Source: Pectobacterium polonicum (GTDB lineage: Bacteria; Pseudomonadota; Gammaproteobacteria; Enterobacterales; Enterobacteriaceae). From it: a stretch of DNA of 64,000 nucleotides. Shown here in pieces: positions 11,129 through 19,416 of this stretch (position 1 is the stretch's first letter; each line of letters begins with the position of its first letter). The translations under genes and the position numbers were made by a program. Below the pieces are notes generated by a model. It saw only the letters and a list, made by a program, of their open reading frames with translations, made no database searches and was not told the DNA's origin. Where the stretch lies: positions 1-64,000 of the forward strand of contig NZ_RJTN01000016.1 of the NCBI RefSeq assembly GCF_005497185.1, written 5' to 3'.

Positions 11129-11854
11129 TTAGCCGATAAGCGACGTGCGCTGCTCAAGCCGTTCGAAATGCACCGCAGGCCACATCTGTCCTTGAACGGC
11201 ATCAACATTCAGTTGGCCAATTTTATTCAAAATCGCCATATTATTAATGTCCTTGGCGATAATACTGATGCCTGAATAGCTGTTTTTAATCGTCCGTAAT
11301 AACGGCTCCATCATCAGCGTATTGGTCGGCCGCGATAAAAGCTGCCCGATAAACTGACGATCCAACTTCACACCGCGCACTAGCCCATCGTGCAAAGGTT
11401 TCAACGTGGCCTTTCCAGAGCCAAAATTATCCAACCACAAAGGAACGGATTGACTCAGGTTCAGTAGTGCAGCGTTTTCTTTTCCCTGTGATAGCTGTGG
11501 GAAAAGCTCATTAATTTCCAACAAAACAAAATTGAGGTGTTTGATTTCACCACGCAGTACGTCGGATTTAATTAACATCTCTGTTATCTGCCGCCCTACC
11601 TTCAACACCAGTTGGATGTGATTATCGATAAACCATGCGGATTTTTCTTTGATAAAAAGAAGCTGCTCATGAATAAAATCATATTGTTGTCGCGGGCTTA
11701 ACTGCATGAGAAGAAGATCGGCAGGCATACTCAATTTACCCGCAAGACCGTTAAAATGGCTGATCATTTCAACAGCCAGCAACGTTCCATCCAGCCTAAA
11801 TATCGGCCAAAAAACGTAATCACTGGTGTAATCAACAGCAAGATGGATGCGCAT
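11129..11854 (-). CDS. ydiV: Degenerate EAL-domain protein, YdiV-like
   Basis: 241 residues resembling E. coli YdiV (RflP), an EAL-fold protein that does not cleave cyclic di-GMP but binds FlhD4C2 and represses flagellar genes. Shared features are the N-terminus RIHLAVDYTSDYVFWPI, EMISHF in place of the catalytic EAL triad, SVPLWLDNFGSGKATLKPL, VKLDRQFI and the ending VQGQMWPAV. The residues needed for metal binding and catalysis are largely missing, so a phosphodiesterase activity is unlikely. The position next to selO supports the assignment. An effect on motility in this organism is an inference from E. coli and Salmonella. Confidence 0.85.
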   Translation of the reverse strand: MRIHLAVDYTSDYVFWPIFRLDGTLLAVEMISHFNGLAGKLSMPADLLLMQLSPRQQYDFIHEQLLFIKEKSAWFIDNHIQLVLKVGRQITEMLIKSDVLRGEIKHLNFVLLEINELFPQLSQGKENAALLNLSQSVPLWLDNFGSGKATLKPLHDGLVRGVKLDRQFIGQLLSRPTNTLMMEPLLRTIKNSYSGISIIAKDINNMAILNKIGQLNVDAVQGQMWPAVHFERLEQRTSLIG

Positions 11855-11875
11855 GATCCTGTACTACACAAAACA

Positions 11876-11905
11876 AATAATAATCACATTACGTTATTAT
11901 TATAG
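11876..11905. promoter_or_regulatory. AT-rich inverted repeat upstream of ydiV
   Basis: AATAATAA near 11876 and TTATTATT near 11896 form an inverted repeat around TCACATTACG, 20-50 bp upstream of the ydiV start codon. It could be an operator or part of an AT-rich promoter. No regulator can be named. Confidence 0.35.
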
Positions 11906-12129
11906 CCAAATCCACCGCGCTTGCTCGCATACCGCACGAAAAGCGTTTTTCTGTGATGTCGTCGCGCAGCGCAACCGTCTCTATGCCTGATATCTATGGC
12001 AAAGTGCAGGATAAGGTTAGACCTCTGCTGAAATTGATCTCTCTAGAAATGAGAAAAAGTAGAAAAATTGCAGATGGGGTATTTGAGAGAACGGATTATG
12101 CCGTATTAATCCATGAATTAACTGGTTGA
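11884..12129 (+). other. Gap of 353 bp: possible gene remnant
   Basis: The gap 11855-12207 between ydiV and the secreted orphan holds no convincing gene. One frame stays open from 11884 to a TGA at 12127-12129, with possible starts at 11956 (57 residues) or 11983 (48 residues). The encoded peptide (YGKVQDKVRPLLKLISLEM and then SRKIADGVFERTDYAVLI) looks protein-like, but there is no Shine-Dalgarno sequence. It may be the tail of a lost gene or chance. I recognise no family. Confidence 0.25.
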
Positions 12130-12168
12130 TTTTCCATTTAATAACCTTACTAATTAAATTATTTTATA

Positions 12169-12174
12169 TATAAT
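12169..12174 (+). promoter_or_regulatory. Probable -10 element of the secreted orphan gene
   Basis: A perfect TATAAT lies 33 bp before the ATG at 12208, within a very AT-rich stretch; TTACTA (12147-12152) at 16-bp spacing is the best -35 candidate. Confidence 0.5.
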
Positions 12175-12207
12175 GCCATCGAGTTTACATAACCTAAGGA
12201 ATTAATT

Positions 12208-12615
12208 ATGAAAGGATTTTTATTTGTATGTTCGATGTTGCTCTCTATGTCCTCCTATGCGCAATGCTGGATTGCAAATGGTGACTTTAAAGGTTATACC
12301 GCATCGCATGGATCAAAATATCAATTTATAGAAAATAGCAGAGCGAGCAAAGGAAACGTTTACATTGATATTACTGGCGATAAGGTCAAGATAAAACAGG
12401 ATAATTCATCCGCTTTTGATATGACTATAGGGTATGACGTTGTTGCTAAAAATGCATTTGTGGGAAACAGTACAGCATTAGGCATGACCACGTTGGAGCA
12501 ATGGTTAATTACTAAGGATAATAAATTATTACTCACAGAAACCCTTGAATACCATGATACTCCAGAAATGAATACCGTAACGGTCTGGGTCAGCGACATT
12601 ATCGGCAAGTGTTAA
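12208..12615 (+). CDS. Secreted protein of unknown function
   Basis: 135 residues. The N-terminus MKGFLFVCSMLLSMSSYA is a typical Sec signal peptide with cleavage before Q19-C20. The mature part has two cysteines, C20 and the C-terminal residue C135, which could join the ends by a disulphide in the periplasm; the middle is rich in beta-prone and polar residues. The RBS AAGGA is eight bases upstream. The gene is clearly richer in A+T than its neighbours and interrupts the ydiV-nlpC neighbourhood known in E. coli, which suggests horizontal acquisition. I recognise no family. A small periplasmic inhibitor or immunity protein would fit the size and the two cysteines, but nothing shows this directly. 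Confidence 0.75.
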   Translation: MKGFLFVCSMLLSMSSYAQCWIANGDFKGYTASHGSKYQFIENSRASKGNVYIDITGDKVKIKQDNSSAFDMTIGYDVVAKNAFVGNSTALGMTTLEQWLITKDNKLLLTETLEYHDTPEMNTVTVWVSDIIGKC

Positions 12616-12637
12616 TTAAATAATTACTATCGTCCAG

Positions 12638-12659
12638 GGTGATCGCTCAAGCGATCACC
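12638..12659. terminator. Hairpin downstream of the secreted orphan gene
   Basis: GGTGATCGCT (12638-12647) and AGCGATCACC (12650-12659) are perfect complements. The stem is 23 bp after the stop codon but has no T-run, so it may stabilise the 3' end or end transcription only weakly. The rest of the gap to lplA (12660-12826) shows nothing I can name. Confidence 0.5.
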
Positions 12660-12826
12660 GAACGTGACAATAAAACGGCTCATCTTCACCGCTCCAGCAC
12701 GTCCTTATCGAGTCAACCTTCCAAGTCTGTACTGGTACGCGGTTTGGATAACTCGATGGCTTTATCGCATATGATATGACGATCCCCCAGGTTGTATCCT
12801 CTTTCGAGGACCACCGTTGTATCGCA

Positions 12827-13843
12827 TTAACGCAAACTTTGCGCCAGCCAATCAGCCAGTTCCTGTAGTTCGTTTTGCTGTTCAGGGAAGGGAGCCATCA
12901 GTTCCTGACACGCGGCTGCCAAGGCTTCCGGGCGATATGCTGTTCCCTGTAATGCGGACGCCAGTGCTTCTAATGGCGCCGGATTCAGGCTATCGGTATA
13001 AATCTGCGCCCGAACAATCACACCGCGTTCCACATCGAAATGTAATTCAACGCCGCCCCAGGTAAACCGGTTATCGAGCAAGTGCGAGAAATCCGGTGCC
13101 TGACCGAAATTCCATTCCCAGCTACTTTGACGCGCAAATTGTTCACTGAATCCCGGTAAATCTGGGTGGGCAGAAGGCGAGATAATTTCCGGTTCGCACT
13201 GTTCGCCAAAATAATCAAAGAAGGACTGCGTCACGGCTTGGCAAATGACCAAATGATCGACAGAAGGCAGTAATTCCACCAGATTGGCGACGCGGGAACG
13301 CACGGACGTAATCCCTTTCGCCTGTAATTTTTTAATATCCGGGTTCAAATAGTCTGCTAAACGATTGAGATCTGCGTTCAGCAGTAGCGTACCGTGATGA
13401 AAACCACGATCTTTGGTTTCACGATAGGCAGAGCCGGATACCTTGCGCACGCCATCAGCCGTTTCTACCACCAGATCGTTACGCCCAGACGCACTGGCTT
13501 TTAACCCAAGCGCACTGAGTGCATCCAGAACAATCTGCGTTGAGACGCTTTTATCGTATTCCGGCTTACCGGCCATAAAGGTAAAGCAGGTATTACCGAG
13601 ATCGTGAAAGACCGCCCCACCGCCGCTGCTGCGCCGTGCCAGCTTGATGCCGTCCTCTTCCATCCGCCGCGTATTGCACTCTTTCCACGGGTTCTGGGCG
13701 CGGCCAATGACCACCGTTTCCGCATTCCTCCACAAAAACAGCACCCGCTGTGTGGTGGGCATCTGACGAAAGATGCACTCCTCAACGGCCAGATTAAACC
13801 AGGGATCGTAAGAGTCAGAGATGAGTAAACGCAGAGAGGACAT
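12827..13843 (-). CDS. lplA: Lipoate-protein ligase A
   Basis: Activates free lipoate with ATP to lipoyl-AMP and attaches it to the lipoyl domains of pyruvate and 2-oxoglutarate dehydrogenases and the glycine cleavage H protein. 338 residues as in E. coli, with the lipoate-binding [15 protein letters not shown], the region [22 protein letters not shown] and the small C-terminal accessory domain starting around [15 protein letters not shown]. The start [10 protein letters not shown] matches the E. coli protein; an upstream in-frame ATG at 13870 would add nine residues. It lies 42 bp behind nlpC and may be read with it. In E. coli lplA is elsewhere on the chromosome. Confidence 0.96.
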   Translation of the reverse strand: MSSLRLLISDSYDPWFNLAVEECIFRQMPTTQRVLFLWRNAETVVIGRAQNPWKECNTRRMEEDGIKLARRSSGGGAVFHDLGNTCFTFMAGKPEYDKSVSTQIVLDALSALGLKASASGRNDLVVETADGVRKVSGSAYRETKDRGFHHGTLLLNADLNRLADYLNPDIKKLQAKGITSVRSRVANLVELLPSVDHLVICQAVTQSFFDYFGEQCEPEIISPSAHPDLPGFSEQFARQSSWEWNFGQAPDFSHLLDNRFTWGGVELHFDVERGVIVRAQIYTDSLNPAPLEALASALQGTAYRPEALAAACQELMAPFPEQQNELQELADWLAQSLR

Positions 13844-13885
13844 AAGTGGGTAGCTCCGTGCCGTCAACAAAATAAGGAAGGAAAA

Positions 13886-14398
13886 TTAGATACGGCGGGC
13901 CTGCCAGTACGCCCGTTTCCAGTACACGTTATCCAGCGACGAGCGGATGACGCCTTGGCTGGTGGACGCGTGAATAAACTGGTCATCTTTGTCATAAATA
14001 CCGACGTGCAGCCCGCTACTGCCGCTGCCCGTTTTGAAAAAGACCAAATCGCCCGGCAGCAAATTATCACGGTCAATGCGCTCACCCAGCTCGGTTTGCT
14101 CTTCTGTGGTACGTGGTAATTGCATACCAAACTTATCGCGAAACGTTAGGTAGACGAAACCGGAGCAATCGATGCCGTTACGATCCAGGCCGCCATAGCG
14201 GTAAGGCGTTCTGTACCATTGCCCCAGTTGATCGTTTAGCTGCACCATCACCATGATCGAATCACTCAGACGCGCATTCGGCGGCGGATTATTATGCCGA
14301 CTACTGCTACAGCCAACCAAAATCAGGCTGGCGAGGAGCAAAGCATATCGTAGAGTCACTCTGTATTGTAAAGTCAACCCTTGTCGTAAAGGTATCAT
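13886..14398 (-). CDS. nlpC: NlpC/P60-family lipoprotein
   Basis: Predicted outer-membrane-anchored lipoprotein with a C-terminal NlpC/P60 papain-like peptidase domain, a fold that cuts murein stem peptides. In the 170-residue frame the lipobox is LILVGC with Cys at position 30, followed by SSSRHNNPPP. The catalytic cysteine is in NGIDCSGFV, the histidine in SGLHVGIYD, and the polar third residue in QFIHASTSQG. E. coli NlpC starts closer to the lipobox, so a GTG at codon 14 or another internal start is possible; no start has a clear RBS. It follows btuD as in E. coli. Confidence 0.92.
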   Translation of the reverse strand: MIPLRQGLTLQYRVTLRYALLLASLILVGCSSSRHNNPPPNARLSDSIMVMVQLNDQLGQWYRTPYRYGGLDRNGIDCSGFVYLTFRDKFGMQLPRTTEEQTELGERIDRDNLLPGDLVFFKTGSGSSGLHVGIYDKDDQFIHASTSQGVIRSSLDNVYWKRAYWQARRI

Positions 14399-14547
14399 GC
14401 GCGATTACCATAAAACCGCCGAGGCCATAAACCTCTGGCGTCTGAAAATGCTAGGTATTGGATTAATTTAGCGTTTAATCAGGGTTGCTGGCAAGTAAAG
14501 GTGATTTTTCCCATTTTCTGGCGACGCAGATTCTCTTACGGCAGCAG

Positions 14548-15324
14548 TCAGGCGCTGCGCGTGATAATCCAGTTTCTGCCATCGACCACGTGCCGCTGAA
14601 ACGCGACACCGAATACAGGAGACAGCACCTCCGGCAGCATGACATTCGCCGTTTCGCCCTGTGCCACCAAAACGCCTGCTGACAACAGCCAGACGCGATC
14701 CGCATGGTGGGCGCTGTGGTTGAGATCGTGTGCGCAAACCACGATGGCAATCCCCAAGCGACAGAGTTCACTCAGTAACGCATCCAGCGCCACCTGCTGC
14801 GCCACATCCAGACTGTTGGTCGGTTCATCCAGCAGCAGCAGACGCGCGTGCGGGTTGATCGTCGGCCAAACCTGCAATAGCGCCGCAGCCAGCCGAACAC
14901 GCTGCCACTCACCGCCCGATAGTTGAGTGAGCGGACGCGCCAGCTTGTCGGTTAACATCAGGCGTTCCGCCAGAGAGTGCACCACCTTTTCAACCGCGTA
15001 TTCCTGCGCCAGTGGTGGTTGATGCAATTGCCAATACTGAAATACCGGCATCAACGCCAGCGGCGGTTGCTGCTGCGCCAGATAGGCACGCCGCACGGCT
15101 AAATCCGCTGCCGTATACTGCGACAGCGGCGTACCAGCCAGCAACACGTCACCTTCTCCTGCCAGCAAACCCGCCGCCCTTGCCAGCAACGTGCTCTTTC
15201 CTGCACCGTTTGGGCCAATGATGTGCAGCAGTTCACCGCGATGAAATTCCGCAGTCGTTGGTGACAAACGCGGCAAGACACTGGCCTGCCGCAACTGCAA
15301 TACCGGGGAAGTCTGCTGCGTCAA
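14548..15324 (-). CDS. btuD: Vitamin B12 ABC transporter ATPase BtuD
   Basis: 258-residue ATPase of the cobalamin importer BtuCD. Walker [13 protein letters not shown] signature LSGGEWQRVRLAAALLQVW, Walker B LLLLDEPTNSLD and the switch histidine in VVCAHDLNHSAHH are all present. It starts directly after the btuE stop codon with no bases between, so it is probably translated from the same mRNA as btuC and btuE. About 150 bp without a gene separate it from nlpC. Confidence 0.95.
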   Translation of the reverse strand: MTQQTSPVLQLRQASVLPRLSPTTAEFHRGELLHIIGPNGAGKSTLLARAAGLLAGEGDVLLAGTPLSQYTAADLAVRRAYLAQQQPPLALMPVFQYWQLHQPPLAQEYAVEKVVHSLAERLMLTDKLARPLTQLSGGEWQRVRLAAALLQVWPTINPHARLLLLDEPTNSLDVAQQVALDALLSELCRLGIAIVVCAHDLNHSAHHADRVWLLSAGVLVAQGETANVMLPEVLSPVFGVAFQRHVVDGRNWIITRSA

Positions 15325-15876
15325 TTATTTTGCCAACGCCGCGTCGATCGCTTTCACGATGGTGTCATGGTCAGGAGCCATATCCGGCGCAAAGCGATCA
15401 ATCACGCGCCCTTCGCGATCCACCAGGAATTTTTCGAAATTCCACAGGATGTCTTCTGGATTCTTGGGTTTACGGCCTTTATTGACCAAACGCGCAAAAA
15501 AGTCACTTTTCCAGGTTCCATTGGCTTCCGGTTGCTGACGAATCAATAACTGGTACAGCGGGTGGCGGTTCTCACCATTCACTTCAATTTTGCTGAACAT
15601 CGGGAACTGAACGCCAAATGTCCCACGGCAGAATTCCTGAATTTCTTCTTCCGAGCCTGGTTCCTGCCCTGCAAATTCATTGGAGGGGAATCCCAGCACG
15701 ACCAGACCTTTGTCGCGATAGGTTTCGTAGAGTTTTTCCAACGCGTCGTATTGTTTAGTCAGGCCGCATTGAGAGGCGACGTTGACGACTAAAGCCACCT
15801 GCCCTTTAAACGCTTCAAACGTTGTCGCTTTCCCGTCGATGGTGGTCAGCGGAATGGCATAGATTTCAGTGCTCAT
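15325..15876 (-). CDS. btuE: Glutathione/thioredoxin peroxidase BtuE
   Basis: 183-residue peroxidase of the glutathione peroxidase family that reduces hydroperoxides and is not needed for B12 transport despite its place between btuC and btuD. The active-site cysteine is in VASQCGLTKQ where mammalian enzymes have selenocysteine; GFPSNEFAGQEPG and WNFEKFLVDREG are the other signatures. The start at MSTEIYAIPL was chosen because AAGGGAG stands seven bases upstream; the frame is open 16 codons further. It lies 52 bp behind btuC. Confidence 0.95.
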   Translation of the reverse strand: MSTEIYAIPLTTIDGKATTFEAFKGQVALVVNVASQCGLTKQYDALEKLYETYRDKGLVVLGFPSNEFAGQEPGSEEEIQEFCRGTFGVQFPMFSKIEVNGENRHPLYQLLIRQQPEANGTWKSDFFARLVNKGRKPKNPEDILWNFEKFLVDREGRVIDRFAPDMAPDHDTIVKAIDAALAK

Positions 15877-15928
15877 CGTTTTGCTCCCTTCAGTAATAAA
15901 ACAAGAGTTGGTAAAACAAGACATCTCG

Positions 15929-16924
15929 CTACAGTCGATTACGTAATAACAGCCAGATAAACCATGGCGATCCCAGCGTAGCGGTAACCACGCCTATCGG
16001 CAACTCGGCTGAATTCAGCGCCACGCGCGCAACCGTATCCGCCAGCAGCAGAATACCACCACCGGCTAGCGCACATCCGGTCAATAAATAACGCTGATCG
16101 GTCAATCCACACAATCGCAACATGTGCGGAATCACCAATCCAATAAACGCGATGATACCGGCCAGCGCCACGCTCAGGCCGACCTGTACGCCCATGACCA
16201 GCACGAGAATTGTCCGCCAGCGGTAAACTGGGATACCCAATTGGCGCGCCTGAATCTCACCCAGCGTCAGTCCATTCAACACCGCGCCCTGACGGCTCAA
16301 CCACAATAGCAGCGGCAATAGCGTCAACATTAGCCAGCCGTGTCGCCAGTCAATACCGCTAAAGCCGCCCATCATCCAGTACATCAGTTGGCGTAAGTCG
16401 AGGCTGGTACTGAAATAGACCGCCCAGGTCATCACCGCGCTACAGATAATCCCAAGCGCAATGCCAATGAGTAATAAACGGGTATTGGAAATATGACGGC
16501 GGGCAAAATGGAGTAATAGAAAGGTGATCAGCAACGCACCAGCGATAGCACTCAGGCTTAACACCCAGACGGGCAGCAGTCCCTGTCCCAGCAACACCGT
16601 CAACACTAAGGCTACGCCGGCACCGTTCGCTACGCCCAGTAATCCCGGTTCCGCCAGCGGATTATCAAAGACGGCCTGCATCACGGTGCCTGACATCGCC
16701 AGACTGGCCCCCACCAGCATGACGGCCAGCGTTCTGGGCAAACGCAGTTGCCAGACAAAGAGCTGCTGTGCGTCATCCAGCCAGGCTGTCGGCCAAATCC
16801 AGCGTTCCCCGGCGCACAGGCTGATAACCAGCGTGAGCACGAGAAACGCCAACAGCAGTGCCAGACTCCGACGATCGCGTCTGCACTGCTGTTGTTTTAG
16901 CTGGCTGTAGTGAGGTAACGGCAT
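15929..16924 (-). CDS. btuC: Vitamin B12 ABC transporter permease BtuC
   Basis: 331-residue inner-membrane permease of the FecCD family with about ten membrane spans; [35 protein letters not shown] and [16 protein letters not shown] are the family landmarks. With BtuD it moves cobalamin delivered by BtuF. It is first of btuC-btuE-btuD. In E. coli ihfA stands upstream; here a methyltransferase gene does, so btuC needs its own promoter in the 121 bp at 16925-17045, where I could not define one. Confidence 0.95.
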   Translation of the reverse strand: MPLPHYSQLKQQQCRRDRRSLALLLAFLVLTLVISLCAGERWIWPTAWLDDAQQLFVWQLRLPRTLAVMLVGASLAMSGTVMQAVFDNPLAEPGLLGVANGAGVALVLTVLLGQGLLPVWVLSLSAIAGALLITFLLLHFARRHISNTRLLLIGIALGIICSAVMTWAVYFSTSLDLRQLMYWMMGGFSGIDWRHGWLMLTLLPLLLWLSRQGAVLNGLTLGEIQARQLGIPVYRWRTILVLVMGVQVGLSVALAGIIAFIGLVIPHMLRLCGLTDQRYLLTGCALAGGGILLLADTVARVALNSAELPIGVVTATLGSPWFIWLLLRNRL

Positions 16925-17045
16925 CGCGTGCTTTAGCGGGATATCACCCGGCGGTAGTTAAGTATAGTCATGTATGGTAAACGATTTTGCCTGCCTTACA
17001 CGCTTTTTCCTTGCTACCGCTCCGCGGTCAAAATGGATACGACCA

Positions 17046-17810
17046 TTACTTGGTACTGCATACCGCAATATAGTTGAGCTGGTTCCGATTGCGGCGGAAG
17101 GTATGAAACATGTTGAAGAACATGCTGCGGTTTTCTTTTTTCAGCGCATTTTTTACGATACGCGCCGCACCCGCTACGCCTTCATCATAAATCAGCCCTT
17201 GTGGCGTCAGCAGCGTCATCGCGCCGTTATCATAGTTAACCTTGCTAAAACCACATTCTTGAAACAGCGTCACCCAGCGTTCACGCAGCATCGGCTGTGC
17301 ATGTACGTTAATCGCTTTATGCATCTGTTCCACCGCCTGCAATGCCCCGGTATCTTTCTCGGAAAGCAGCATGATATCGTGGGTAATCAGACGACCGCCT
17401 GGCTTCAGCACGCGATAGTATTCGGCAATAATGCGGCTCTTGGCCTTGTCGGCATACATCGTCAGCATGGCTTCATTAATCACTACGTCAAAGTGATTAT
17501 CGGGAAACGGCAGTTCCAGCGCATTCGCCTGCATAATCGTGACCTGCGAAGCCAGACCGTTCGCTGCCACATTTTCCTGCGCCTTCTGTAGCGCGACTTT
17601 ATCCATATCCGCGCCGATAACCTGACAGCCAAATCGACGTGCAATTTCCATCGCCGTAGTGCCCATATTGCAGGCGACTTCTAATACTACGCTGTCCTGC
17701 CGGAACCCGGCCTGACTGAGCAGCCATTCAGTTGCCTTTCTGCCGCCGGGGCGCAAACGTTTTTTCCCCAATCGGGCTAAAAATTTATGTCCTGCTTCAT
17801 GATCGCTCAT
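17046..17810 (-). CDS. SAM-dependent class I methyltransferase, substrate unknown
   Basis: 254 residues of a Rossmann-fold methyltransferase. Motif I is VVLEVACNMGTTAMEIARRF, with CNMG in place of the usual GxGxG, so it is a somewhat unusual member; motif II ends with VIGADMD, motif IV is FDVVINEAML and post-motif RVLKPGGRLITHD. The resemblance is to the UbiE/Methyltransf_11 group acting on small molecules, but the substrate is unknown. It lies 38 bp behind the cupin gene and is read the same way, both divergent from a Crp/Fnr regulator, so the three probably form one functional unit. Confidence 0.8.
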   Translation of the reverse strand: MSDHEAGHKFLARLGKKRLRPGGRKATEWLLSQAGFRQDSVVLEVACNMGTTAMEIARRFGCQVIGADMDKVALQKAQENVAANGLASQVTIMQANALELPFPDNHFDVVINEAMLTMYADKAKSRIIAEYYRVLKPGGRLITHDIMLLSEKDTGALQAVEQMHKAINVHAQPMLRERWVTLFQECGFSKVNYDNGAMTLLTPQGLIYDEGVAGAARIVKNALKKENRSMFFNMFHTFRRNRNQLNYIAVCSTK

Positions 17811-17848
17811 ACTGTCACTCCTTAATTCTGTGTTATCGCATTCGCTAT

Positions 17849-18190
17849 TTACTGCGTTTTCAGCGTCTTCAACATAGTCAGTAACATACGTGACGACTGC
17901 TGCGCATCAACGGCATGAGGGATATTGGCGGGCATACGTACCAACGTGCCGGGCTGTGCGATAACCGGCTCGCCACCGATCGTCAGCAATAATTCACCTT
18001 CAAGTACCATAACCAGTGCATCATAAGGCGCACTGTGTTCGCTCAACCCCTGCCCCTGATCGAAGGCAAACAGCGTAACGTTGCCGCCGTCGGTACGGGC
18101 CAACACGCGGCTGGCAATACCGTGTTCGGTTGGGGTAATTAATTCATGGAGAACCAGCGCCTGTGCCGCCGGAAGAGTATTGTCTTTCAT
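17849..18190 (-). CDS. Small cupin-domain protein
   Basis: 113 residues forming a single conserved beta-barrel cupin: LSEHSAPYDALVMVLEGELLLTIGGE is motif 1 (only one His plus a Glu), and GTLVRMPANIPHAVDAQ is motif 2 with the metal-binding His. Such stand-alone cupins bind a metal or small ligand and often act as sensors or small enzymes. It is the first gene of a probable two-gene unit with the methyltransferase and faces the Crp/Fnr regulator across 116 bp carrying two candidate operators. Function unknown. Confidence 0.8.
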   Translation of the reverse strand: MKDNTLPAAQALVLHELITPTEHGIASRVLARTDGGNVTLFAFDQGQGLSEHSAPYDALVMVLEGELLLTIGGEPVIAQPGTLVRMPANIPHAVDAQQSSRMLLTMLKTLKTQ

Positions 18191-18232
18191 GGAAACGCTC
18201 CGCTATTTTCGATTCAGCGTGCCGTGATTTTG

Positions 18233-18251
18233 CTTGCTGAATTCATGCAAG
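18233..18251. promoter_or_regulatory. Palindrome between cupin and Crp/Fnr regulator genes
   Basis: CTTGC-TGAATTCA-T-GCAAG is an almost perfect palindrome (one unpaired base) in the middle of the 116-bp divergent region. It differs from FNR (TTGATnnnnATCAA) and CRP sites, but its length and symmetry suit a dimeric Crp/Fnr-family regulator such as the one encoded next to it. Confidence 0.45.
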
Positions 18252-18266
18252 TGATTATTATTTTCA
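18252..18266. promoter_or_regulatory. Fur-box-like sequence before the Crp/Fnr regulator
   Basis: TGATTATTATTTTCA fits TGATAATnATTATCA at 12 of 14 fixed positions and is directly beside the palindrome. The stretch is AT-rich, so chance is a real alternative. Confidence 0.35.
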
Positions 18267-18306
18267 TTTACTAGCTTAATGGTAATACCCGCCTCTGGGA
18301 GGGCAA

Positions 18307-19023
18307 ATGACATTTGTCAAAAAGGCGCTATCGCCCGATGAATACGGCGAAGTGCTGTTTCAGCATGACTGGATGCACGGCGAACCCAGCGACGTGGTGT
18401 GTGAACTATTAGCCAAAAGCGAGCGCCTGTTTTTCCGGCAGGACGATGTTCTGTTTCGCGAGGGCGACAAAATGCAGCACTGTTTGCTGGTTGAAACGGG
18501 GAAATTGCAGGCTTTTCGCCATACCTATGGTGGAGATGAGAAAATTTTCGGGCAGTTTGAACGCGGTGAGTTTGTCGCTATTGCTGCTGTATTCATGGAT
18601 CACGGTCGCTTCCCAATGAACATCCGTGCGCTGAGCGATGGTCACACGCTGATGATTCCACGGCAGGATATTCACCAGTTTTGTTTACAGCGCCCGGAGC
18701 TGGCGCTGCGTTTGCTGAATTATCTGGGCAAGAAGCTCTATTCGACCATCAACCAAATCGACTGGCTGACCTCCAGCTCCGCGCCACAGCGCCTGGCAGA
18801 TTACCTGCTGCGGCAGCATCACATTCAACAAACTCAGCATCTAACATTACCCGTGAGCCGTGGTCAACTCGCCACGTCATTGGGGATGCGCAGTGAAACA
18901 TTGAGTCGATTGATGTCCGACTGGAAGCGGCAAGGCCACATAACCTATCGAGGCCATCAGGTGGAATTGTGCGATCTGAATTATCTAGAAGAACTGGCTG
19001 CCGAGGCCCGGCGGACATTCTGA
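18307..19023 (+). CDS. Crp/Fnr-family transcription regulator
   Basis: 238 residues. The N-terminal cyclic-nucleotide-binding-like barrel (FREGDKMQHCLLVETGKLQAF, then FGQFERGEFVAIAAVFMD) is followed by the long dimer helix and a C-terminal Crp-type winged helix (VSRGQLATSLGMRSETLSRL and then WKRQGHITYRGHQVEL). There is no N-terminal cysteine cluster of FNR, and the cAMP-binding residues of CRP are not apparent, so it may sense haem, nitric oxide or another ligand in the manner of Dnr-like proteins. The RBS GGGAGGG is close to the ATG. It is divergent from the cupin and methyltransferase genes and probably controls them. Confidence 0.85.
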   Translation: MTFVKKALSPDEYGEVLFQHDWMHGEPSDVVCELLAKSERLFFRQDDVLFREGDKMQHCLLVETGKLQAFRHTYGGDEKIFGQFERGEFVAIAAVFMDHGRFPMNIRALSDGHTLMIPRQDIHQFCLQRPELALRLLNYLGKKLYSTINQIDWLTSSSAPQRLADYLLRQHHIQQTQHLTLPVSRGQLATSLGMRSETLSRLMSDWKRQGHITYRGHQVELCDLNYLEELAAEARRTF

Positions 19024-19145
19024 CTGATCATGCTAAGGCTTTGTAAAATGAAGCATGGCGGTGCTATAGAACAATTTTGGATATAGATTTTGACAATTGT
19101 CATTCCCGTATTACCGGATTATCGACTACGCTTAACTTACATTAA

Positions 19146-19160
19146 TGAGAATAACTCTCA
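19146..19160 (+). promoter_or_regulatory. Fur box upstream of a small ORF
   Basis: TGAGAATAACTCTCA fits the 7-1-7 Fur motif at 12 of 14 fixed positions and sits in a larger perfect inverted repeat, TTAATGAGA (19142-19150) with TCTCATTAA (19156-19164). It is 40 bp before the small ORF at 19201. TTGACA at 19090-19095 is a possible upstream -35, but a matching -10 is not clear. Confidence 0.75.
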
Positions 19161-19200
19161 TTAACATATCTGTCTTTATAAGACGCTGTGAGGTAACGCT

Positions 19201-19416
19201 ATGCTGGGCTTTTTCCGACGAACCTTATCTCTTCATGGGGCACGGCCACCGCATCCGCAGGCGGACTCGCCGACAGAAACCGTTTCGCATACTCACTGTA
19301 GCGAGAGTGAGTATTGTTTCTTTAACCACGCCGCGATGTTGCCATTCGACCAGCTTGACGAATGTTGCTGCGGCAACGATCGGCAAGAGAAAACGTCATC
19401 CTCATACCATTCATGA
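19201..19416 (+). CDS. Small Cys/His-rich protein, probably iron-regulated, unknown function
   Basis: A 71-residue ORF with GAGG seven bases before its ATG. It starts with the short amphipathic MLGFFRRTLSLHG, then has several His and Cys residues: HTHC, YCFFNH and the cluster ECCCGND near residues 53-59. This composition suggests metal binding, for example of iron or an Fe-S cluster, but I recognise no family. A strong Fur box stands upstream and a terminator-like hairpin covers the stop codon, so the unit looks like a free-standing Fur-controlled gene. An overlapping frame starting inside the Fur box (19145) has no RBS. A regulatory RNA with an incidental ORF is the alternative. Confidence 0.55.
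   Translation: MLGFFRRTLSLHGARPPHPQADSPTETVSHTHCSESEYCFFNHAAMLPFDQLDECCCGNDRQEKTSSSYHS

Noticed and set aside
11030-11275. 81-codon + strand ORF between selO and ydiV
   Set aside because: It overlaps the 3' end of ydiV in antisense and lacks an RBS.
15325-15876. Selenocysteine in the peroxidase gene
   Set aside because: The active-site codon is an ordinary cysteine codon and no in-frame TGA is present.
16974-17591. 205-codon ORF on the + strand over the methyltransferase gene
   Set aside because: Antisense to a gene with clear methyltransferase motifs; no RBS and no recognisable domain.
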